The notes beneath the pieces were generated by a model. That model had not been told where the DNA came from and ran no database searches. It saw only the letters and a list, made by a program, of their open reading frames with translations. From an uncultured Variovorax sp. (GTDB lineage: Bacteria > Pseudomonadota > Gammaproteobacteria > Burkholderiales > Burkholderiaceae): a stretch of DNA of 13,108 nucleotides. The stretch lies in the NCBI GenBank assembly GCA_946478645.1, contig CAMLCW010000116.1, forward strand, positions 1 to 13,108. Direction: 5' to 3'. This document shows positions 8,459-13,108 of the stretch, one piece after another. Every line of letters starts with the position of its first letter. Position 1 is the stretch's first letter. The position numbers and the translations under genes were made by a program.

Positions 8459-9907
8459 GTGCTGCTGACGCTGGTTGTCGTCTACCTGCTGGTCACCATC
8501 GCCATCGGGCTCTATGCCGCGAAGCGGGTGAAGAACACCACCGACTTCGCGATCGCCGGACGGCACCTGCCGCTGTTCATGATCGTGACGACCACGTTCG
8601 CGACGTGGTTCGGTTCGGAGACGGTGCTCGGCATTCCCGCCAAGTTCATCGAGAGCGGCCTGAACGGCGTGGTCGAAGACCCCTTCGGCGCGGGCACCTG
8701 CCTGATCCTCGTGGGCCTGTTCTTCGCGGGCAAGCTCTACCGCATGACGCTGCTCACCATCAGCGACTACTACCGCGAGCGCTATGGCCGCGGCGTGGAG
8801 GTGGCGTGTTCGCTGATCATCATGCTGAGCTACCTCGGCTGGGTGTCGGCACAGGTCACGGCGCTCGGGCTGGTGTTCAACGTGCTCTCGGGCGGCGCCA
8901 TCGGCATTGCGGCCGGCATGGTGATCGGCGTGCTCTCGATCCTCGCGTACACGCTGTTCGGCGGCATGTGGTCGGTCGCGGTGACCGATTTCGTCCAGAT
9001 GATCATCCTGGTGGCGGGCCTCGCGATCATCGCGGTGTTCGCCGGCCAGATGGCCGGCGGTGCCGACAAGGTGCTGGCCTTCGCCGTCAGCAAGGACCTG
9101 TTCAGGTTTTGGCCCGAGCCGAACTGGCACGACATGGTCTTCTTCTTCGCGGCCGCCATCACCATGATGCTGGGCTCCATTCCGCAGCAGGACGTGTTCC
9201 AGCGCGTGATGTCGGCCAACAGCGTCAAGGGCGCCACGCGCGGGCCGGTGATCGGCGGCGTGGCCTACATCCTGTTCGCGGCCGTGCCGATGTTCCTGGT
9301 CGCGAGCGCGCTGCTGATCATGCCGGAGCAGACCGCGTTGCTGCTGAAGGACGATCCCCAGAAGGTGCTGCCGACGCTGGTGCTCGAAAAGATGCCGTTC
9401 GTGATGCAGGTGCTGTTCTTCGGAGCGCTGCTGTCGGCCATCAAGTCGACCGCGTCGGCCACCTTGCTGGCGCCGAGCGTCACCTTCACCGAGAACATCT
9501 GGCGCCAGTTCCGCCCCGCGGGCACCGACCGGCAGAACCTCATGACCATGCGCATCACGGTGCTGGTGTTCAGTGCGGCGGTGCTCGCCTACTCGATCCG
9601 CATGCAGGGCACGCCGATCTACGAGCTGGTGTCGGGGGCCTACCAGGTGCCGCTGGTCGGCGCCTTCGTGCCGCTGGTGTGCGGCCTCTACTGGCGCCGC
9701 GCCACCACGCAGGGCGCGCTGGCGGCCATCGCGGCCGGCATCGGCGTGTGGCTGCTCTTCCTGTACACGCCCTGGGGCGAAGCTTTCCCGGCCCAGCTGG
9801 CCGGCGTGCTCGCTTCGTTCGGTGGCCTTGTCGCCGGATCGCTGCTGCCGCAATGGGTGAGCGACACCCGCACGCCGCATCGGATGCTGGCCACCGAGCC
9901 GGCCTGA
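8459..9907 (+). CDS. Sodium:solute symporter family protein
   Basis: A 482-residue multi-spanning transporter of the sodium:solute symporter (SSS, LeuT-fold) family, with roughly 12-13 hydrophobic segments; the first spans about residues 2-22. The family signature GGMWSVAVTDFVQ is at 168-180. In the segment ALLSAIKSTASATLL (323-337), S330 and T331 align by motif with the Na+-binding Ser/Thr pair of E. coli PutP, so Na+ coupling is likely. TM2 carries TTTFATWFGSETVLGIPAKF (44-63). The substrate cannot be told from sequence: proline, pantothenate, sugars and carboxylates are all family substrates. The GTG start is fixed by the ribosome binding site, 13 bases after ubiB, so it is probably read through from the ubi genes although a link in function is not evident. 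A GC hairpin follows the stop. Confidence 0.92.
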   Translation: MLLTLVVVYLLVTIAIGLYAAKRVKNTTDFAIAGRHLPLFMIVTTTFATWFGSETVLGIPAKFIESGLNGVVEDPFGAGTCLILVGLFFAGKLYRMTLLTISDYYRERYGRGVEVACSLIIMLSYLGWVSAQVTALGLVFNVLSGGAIGIAAGMVIGVLSILAYTLFGGMWSVAVTDFVQMIILVAGLAIIAVFAGQMAGGADKVLAFAVSKDLFRFWPEPNWHDMVFFFAAAITMMLGSIPQQDVFQRVMSANSVKGATRGPVIGGVAYILFAAVPMFLVASALLIMPEQTALLLKDDPQKVLPTLVLEKMPFVMQVLFFGALLSAIKSTASATLLAPSVTFTENIWRQFRPAGTDRQNLMTMRITVLVFSAAVLAYSIRMQGTPIYELVSGAYQVPLVGAFVPLVCGLYWRRATTQGALAAIAAGIGVWLLFLYTPWGEAFPAQLAGVLASFGGLVAGSLLPQWVSDTRTPHRMLATEPA

Positions 9908-9915
9908 GCCGCTCC

Positions 9916-9940
9916 GGGCCCGCCCGGGCAGGGGCGGCCC
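9916..9940 (+). terminator. GC-rich hairpin after the symporter gene
   Basis: GGGCC (9916-9920) pairs with GGCCC (9936-9940), and GCCC (9922-9925) with GGGC (9932-9935), with C9921 bulged and a six-base loop: nine pairs. It is followed by TTATAAT rather than a true T-run, so any termination would be partial. It also occupies the -35 position of the next promoter. Confidence 0.45.
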
Positions 9941-9941
9941 T

Positions 9942-9947
9942 TATAAT
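9942..9947 (+). promoter_or_regulatory. -10 box (TATAAT) of the fmdB promoter
   Basis: A perfect TATAAT stands out in GC-rich DNA. Transcription would start near 9953-9955, giving a leader of about 55 bases. No -35 consensus is found 15-19 bases upstream. Confidence 0.6.
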
Positions 9948-9965
9948 CGAGGGCTTTGCGAGCGT

Positions 9966-9989
9966 TTCGCGCCAGTGGTCTGGCGCGGA
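9966..9989 (+). promoter_or_regulatory. Leader hairpin upstream of fmdB
   Basis: Perfect 8-bp arms CGCGCCAG (9968-9975) and CTGGCGCG (9980-9987) enclose the loop TGGT; U66-A89 and a U67-G88 wobble could extend it to ten pairs. It lies wholly within the predicted 5' leader. The 19 bases from it to the ATG are pyrimidine/A-rich with no Shine-Dalgarno. There is no downstream U-run, so it is more likely a stability or translation element than a terminator. No known riboswitch class is recognised. Confidence 0.6.
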
Positions 9990-10008
9990 CTAATTCCCAC
10001 TCAATTCC

Positions 10009-10353
10009 ATGCCCATCTACGCCTACAAGTGCAGTGCCTGCGGCTTTGCCAAGGACGCCCTGCAGAAAATGTCCGACGCGCCGCTCACGGTGTGCCCGGC
10101 GTGCGGCGCGAGTGCATTCGAGAAGCAAGTCACCGCGGCCGGCTTCCAGCTCAAGGGCTCCGGCTGGTACGTGACCGACTTCCGCGATGGCGGCGGCAAG
10201 AAGCCCGAGTCCGCCCCGGCCAAGAACGGCGATGCGGCCGCTGCGCCTGCTGCCGCCGCGCCGGCGGCAAATGCTTCCTCCAGCCCCGCGCCTGCGCCCG
10301 CACCGGCGGCCAGCCCGGCCCCGGCGCCGGCCGCGGCCGCCAAGAGCGACTGA
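10009..10353 (+). CDS. FmdB-type zinc ribbon protein
   Basis: A 114-residue protein whose N-terminal 60 residues form an FmdB/CxxC-CxxC regulatory-type zinc ribbon: MPIYAYKC, with C8 and C11 and then C29 and C32 as the zinc ligands, and the family segment FQLKGSGWYVTDF at 46-58. The remainder (about 67-111) is a low-complexity Ala/Pro tail ending in KSD, probably disordered. FmdB was named from a formamidase gene cluster as a possible regulator, but the function of this widespread family is not established. ATG at 10009 is chosen because MPIYxYxC is the standard N-terminus; no Shine-Dalgarno is present. It is first in a run with the DUF502 gene (16 bases downstream), aspS and nudB. Confidence 0.92.
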   Translation: MPIYAYKCSACGFAKDALQKMSDAPLTVCPACGASAFEKQVTAAGFQLKGSGWYVTDFRDGGGKKPESAPAKNGDAAAAPAAAAPAANASSSPAPAPAPAASPAPAPAAAAKSD

Positions 10354-10369
10354 AAAAAAGCCACGCACG

Positions 10370-10990
10370 ATGCACGCCCTGCGCAAATGGCTGTTCTCCG
10401 GCCTGCTGGTGATCGTTCCGCTGTTCATCACCCTGGCGGTGCTGAAGTGGATCATCGACACGCTCGACCAGACCCTCTGGGTGCTGCCGCTCGCGTGGCA
10501 GAACTGGCTGCACGACAACAACGTGCGCGGGCTCGGCGTGCTGCTCACGCTGGCCATCCTGCTGGTGGTCGGCGCGGTGGCGAGCAATTTCGTGGGCAAG
10601 CGCCTGCTCGGCTGGGGCGACGCCGTGGTGCGGCGCATCCCGGTGGTGCGCTCGATCTACTCCAGCGTCAAGCAGGTGTCGGACACGCTGTTCTCCGAGA
10701 ACGGCAACGCCTTCCGCACCGCGGTGCTGGTGCAGTGGCCGCGCGAGGGCGTCTGGACCATCGCCTTCGTGACCGGCACGCCCGGCCCCGAGGTGGTCGG
10801 GCACCTGGGCGGCGGCGACTACCTGGGCGTCTACGTGCCGACCACGCCCAATCCCACGGGCGGCTATTTCGTGATGCTCAAGCGCAGCGACTGCATCGAA
10901 CTCCGAATGAGCGTGGACGAAGCGCTCAAGTACATCGTCTCGATGGGCGTGGTGGTCCCCGGCGGCCCTTCGTCCATCGCGATCAAGTAA
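10370..10990 (+). CDS. DUF502 family inner-membrane protein
   Basis: A 206-residue membrane protein of the DUF502 family. Two membrane segments are visible (about residues 8-28 and 54-75), followed by a soluble domain with family blocks: [16 protein letters not shown] at 88-103, [18 protein letters not shown] at 119-136, [16 protein letters not shown] at 155-170 and [15 protein letters not shown] at 181-195. The ATG at 10370 begins at a positively charged end just before the first membrane segment, in the usual position. No function is established; the plant homologues (LCV-like/COV1) affect vascular patterning and vesicle traffic, which says little about bacteria. The gene lies between fmdB and aspS, an order I recall from other betaproteobacteria, suggesting joint transcription with a translation gene. 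Confidence 0.93.
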   Translation: MHALRKWLFSGLLVIVPLFITLAVLKWIIDTLDQTLWVLPLAWQNWLHDNNVRGLGVLLTLAILLVVGAVASNFVGKRLLGWGDAVVRRIPVVRSIYSSVKQVSDTLFSENGNAFRTAVLVQWPREGVWTIAFVTGTPGPEVVGHLGGGDYLGVYVPTTPNPTGGYFVMLKRSDCIELRMSVDEALKYIVSMGVVVPGGPSSIAIK

Positions 10991-11024
10991 TACCAACGCG
11001 CCCTTGCGGCGCCGGAATCCAACC

Positions 11025-12833
11025 ATGGCCATGCGTACTCACTATTGCGGTCTTGTGACCGAAGCCCTGATGGGCCAAACCGTCACCCTGTGCGGCTGGG
11101 TCAACCGCCGGCGCGACCACGGCGGCGTGATCTTCATCGACGTGCGCGACCGCGAAGGCTATGTGCAGGTGGTGTGCGACCCCGACCGCGCCGCCACCTT
11201 CGCCGTGGCCGAGAACCTGCGCAACGAGTTCTGCGTGCAGATCACCGGCCTCGTGCGCGCCCGCCCCGAAGGCACGACCAACGACCAGCTCAAGAGCGGC
11301 AAGATCGAAGTGCTGGCGCACGAGCTCAAGGTGCTCAACCCGTCGGTCACGCCGCCGTTCCTGCTCGACGACGACAACTTGTCGGAAACCACGCGCCTCA
11401 CGCACCGCGTGCTCGACCTGCGCCGCCCGGCGATGCAGCGCAACCTGATGCTGCGCTACAAGGTGACGATGGAGACGCGCAAGTTCCTCGACGCCAACGG
11501 CTTCATCGACATCGAGACGCCGATGCTCGGCAAGTCCACGCCCGAAGGCGCGCGCGACTACCTCGTGCCGAGCCGCGTGCACGACGGCAGCTTCTTCGCG
11601 CTGCCGCAGTCGCCGCAGCTGTTCAAGCAGCTGCTGATGGTGGCTGGCTACGACCGCTACTACCAGATCGTGAAGTGCTTCCGCGACGAGGACCTGCGCG
11701 CCGACCGCCAGCCCGAATTCACGCAGATCGACATCGAGACCTCGTTCCTCGCCGAGGAAGAGATCCGCGAGATGTTCGAGGGCATGATCCGCAACGTGTT
11801 CCGCAACGCCGCGGGCATCGACCTGCCGGTGTTCCCGACCATGAGCTACGCCGACGCGATGTTCAAGTACGGCTCCGACAAGCCCGACCTGCGCGTGAAG
11901 CTCGAGTTCACCGAGCTCACCGAGATCATGAAGCGCGTCGAGTTCAAGGTGTTCTCGAACGCCGCCACCATGAAGGGCGGCCGCGTGGTCGCGCTCAAGG
12001 TGCCGGGCGGCGGTGCCGAGGGCGGCCTTTCGCGCGGCGAGATCGACGCCTACCAGGAGTTCGTCAAGATCTACGGCGCCAAGGGGCTGGCCTACATCAA
12101 GGTCAACGACGCCGCCGCGGGCCGCGACGGCCTGCAGAGCCCGATCGTCAAGAACCTCGACGATGCGGCGCTGGCCGAGATCATCGCGCGCACCGGTGCC
12201 GTCAATGGCGACATCCTGTTCTTCGGTGCCGACAAGGAAAAGGTCGTCAACGACGCCATGGGGGCGTTGCGCGTGAAGATCGGCCACAGCGCCTTCGGCA
12301 AGAAGGCGGGTCTGTTCGACGACCGTTGGGCGCCGCTGTGGGTGGTCGACTTCCCGATGTTCGAGTTCGACGAGGAAGGCCAGCGCTGGAGCGCCGTGCA
12401 CCATCCGTTCACGGCACCCAAGGACGGCCATGAAGACCTCATGGACACCGCGCCCGAGAAGTGCATCGCCAAGGCCTACGACATGGTGCTCAACGGCATC
12501 GAGATGGGTGGCGGCTCGGTGCGTATCCACCGCGAGGAAGTGCAGAGCAAGGTGTTCCGCGCGCTCAAGATCAACGCCGAGGACGCGCAGGCCAAGTTCG
12601 GCTTCCTGCTCGATGCGCTGCAGTACGGCGCACCGCCGCACGGCGGCATCGCGATCGGCCTCGACCGCCTCGTCATGCTCATGACCGGCGCCGAATCGAT
12701 CCGCGACGTGATCGCCTTCCCCAAGACGCAGCGCGCGCAAGACCTGCTCACGCAGGCGCCGAGCCCGGTGGATGAAAAGCAGCTGCGCGAGCTGCACATC
12801 CGACTGCGCAACGTGCAGCAGCCTGCCGCCTGA
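11025..12833 (+). CDS. aspS: Aspartyl-tRNA synthetase, probably non-discriminating (Asp/Asn)
   Basis: A 602-residue class II synthetase that charges tRNA with aspartate. The N-terminal OB-fold anticodon domain covers about residues 1-110; motif 1 lies near 155-175 ([20 protein letters not shown]); motif 2 begins [18 protein letters not shown] at 219; the bacterial GAD insertion is about 300-430; and motif 3 ends in IGLDRL with R548. H32 (in RRRDHGG) and G83 (in RPEG) correspond to H31 and G82 of Pseudomonas aeruginosa AspRS, tied there to recognition of tRNA-Asn; E. coli has Leu and Lys. Indirect Asn-tRNA formation by GatCAB would then be expected. ATG at 11025 is preferred; ATG at 11031 (MRTHYCG, as in E. 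coli) is equally possible, and an upstream TTG at 11004 is unlikely. No Shine-Dalgarno is clear. It is 34 bases after the DUF502 gene. Confidence 0.97.
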   Translation: MAMRTHYCGLVTEALMGQTVTLCGWVNRRRDHGGVIFIDVRDREGYVQVVCDPDRAATFAVAENLRNEFCVQITGLVRARPEGTTNDQLKSGKIEVLAHELKVLNPSVTPPFLLDDDNLSETTRLTHRVLDLRRPAMQRNLMLRYKVTMETRKFLDANGFIDIETPMLGKSTPEGARDYLVPSRVHDGSFFALPQSPQLFKQLLMVAGYDRYYQIVKCFRDEDLRADRQPEFTQIDIETSFLAEEEIREMFEGMIRNVFRNAAGIDLPVFPTMSYADAMFKYGSDKPDLRVKLEFTELTEIMKRVEFKVFSNAATMKGGRVVALKVPGGGAEGGLSRGEIDAYQEFVKIYGAKGLAYIKVNDAAAGRDGLQSPIVKNLDDAALAEIIARTGAVNGDILFFGADKEKVVNDAMGALRVKIGHSAFGKKAGLFDDRWAPLWVVDFPMFEFDEEGQRWSAVHHPFTAPKDGHEDLMDTAPEKCIAKAYDMVLNGIEMGGGSVRIHREEVQSKVFRALKINAEDAQAKFGFLLDALQYGAPPHGGIAIGLDRLVMLMTGAESIRDVIAFPKTQRAQDLLTQAPSPVDEKQLRELHIRLRNVQQPAA

Positions 12834-12840
12834 CGCGCCC

Positions 12841-13108
12841 ATGATGACGCCCGCCCGGCCCTGGAAGATTCCGGAGTCGGTGCTGGTCGTCATCCATACG
12901 CCGGCGCTCGAGGTGCTGCTGATCCGCCGCGCCGACACCCGCGATTTCTGGCAATCGGTGACCGGCAGCAAGGACGTGGCCGACGAGCCGCTCGCGCTCA
13001 CCGCAGCGCGCGAGGTGGCCGAGGAAACCGGCATCCAGTGCGGCGAGGGCGACGCGCTCGCCGCGCGGCTGGTCGACTGGCAGCTGCGCAACGTCTACGA
13101 GATCTATC
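12841..13108 (+). CDS. nudB: Dihydroneopterin triphosphate diphosphatase NudB (Nudix), 3' end missing
   Basis: The first 89 codons of a Nudix hydrolase, cut by the right edge. NudB removes pyrophosphate from dihydroneopterin triphosphate early in folate synthesis. The start PWKIPESVLVVIHT, the FWQSVTGS segment at about 36-43 and the Nudix box at 42-64 (G42, E49, then REVAEETG at 57-64 with catalytic E61 and E62) match NudB. One extra residue lies between the first Gly and Glu of the box compared with the canonical GX5E spacing, which I recall as usual in betaproteobacterial members. The gene begins seven bases after the aspS stop, and aspS-nudB is also adjacent in E. coli. ATG at 12841 or at 12844 could be the start; neither has a Shine-Dalgarno. 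Confidence 0.9.
   Translation, partial: MMTPARPWKIPESVLVVIHTPALEVLLIRRADTRDFWQSVTGSKDVADEPLALTAAREVAEETGIQCGEGDALAARLVDWQLRNVYEIY

Noticed and set aside
10240..10340. GC-rich repetitive stretch at the end of fmdB, possible DNA repeat
   Set aside because: It encodes the in-frame Ala/Pro tail and has no regular unit length; a low-complexity coding region explains it.
9688..10638. 316-codon - strand open frame over the symporter end, fmdB and DUF502
   Set aside because: It crosses several real + strand genes and a promoter region, is Gly/Arg low-complexity in the middle, and has no family match.
10983..13091. 702-codon open frame on the - strand opposite aspS and nudB
   Set aside because: It is the antisense shadow of strongly coding aspS; the His/Glu/Arg/Val-rich translation is typical of reversed GC-rich genes, and it has no recognisable domain.

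Overview
The window reads as a GC-rich betaproteobacterial chromosome segment, most likely from the order Burkholderiales and family Comamonadaceae (Variovorax/Acidovorax-like). This rests on the strong G/C bias at third codon positions, the protein sequences, and a gene order I recall from that family. Every recognised gene lies on the + strand and the genes are tightly packed. There are no stretches over about 110 bases without a gene, and I see no tRNA, rRNA, insertion sequence, CRISPR array or phage gene. The window is cut through a gene at both ends.

Region 1 (1-4410) is a translationally coupled set. It starts with the 3' part of a very large FAD/iron-sulfur dehydrogenase (FAD-linked oxidase, then ferredoxin-type clusters, then two CCG domains). 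A HIT-family protein (start GTG overlapping the previous stop) and a DUF971 protein (start ATG overlapping the previous stop) follow.

Region 2 (4411-8445) is a ubiquinone-biosynthesis cluster: ubiE, a secreted or membrane-anchored Tim44-domain protein, ubiJ (SCP2 domain) and ubiB. It matches the E. coli order ubiE-ubiJ-ubiB except that the Tim44-like gene sits inside it. Promoter-like -10 boxes lie 7-8 bases before the ATG of ubiE and of ubiJ, which suggests leaderless transcripts. ubiJ and ubiB overlap as ATGA.

Region 3 (8446-9940) is a sodium:solute symporter of unknown substrate. It has a strong ribosome binding site, begins 13 bases after ubiB, and is followed by a GC-rich hairpin.

Region 4 (9941-13108) starts with a clear TATAAT box and a leader hairpin. 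It then carries a FmdB-type zinc ribbon protein, a DUF502 membrane protein, aspS and the 5' part of nudB. The pair aspS-nudB is also adjacent in E. coli. The AspRS has the His and Gly residues linked to non-discriminating enzymes, so it probably also charges tRNA-Asn with aspartate.

A plausible functional link is that the ubi genes make the quinone pool that the upstream dehydrogenase probably reduces; this is inference. Overall this is a conserved housekeeping region. I see no clear new defence, mobile or biosynthetic system. The least explained parts are the Tim44-like gene in the ubi cluster, the leader hairpin before fmdB, the DUF971 and DUF502 proteins, and the repeated pairing of inverted repeats with -10 boxes.
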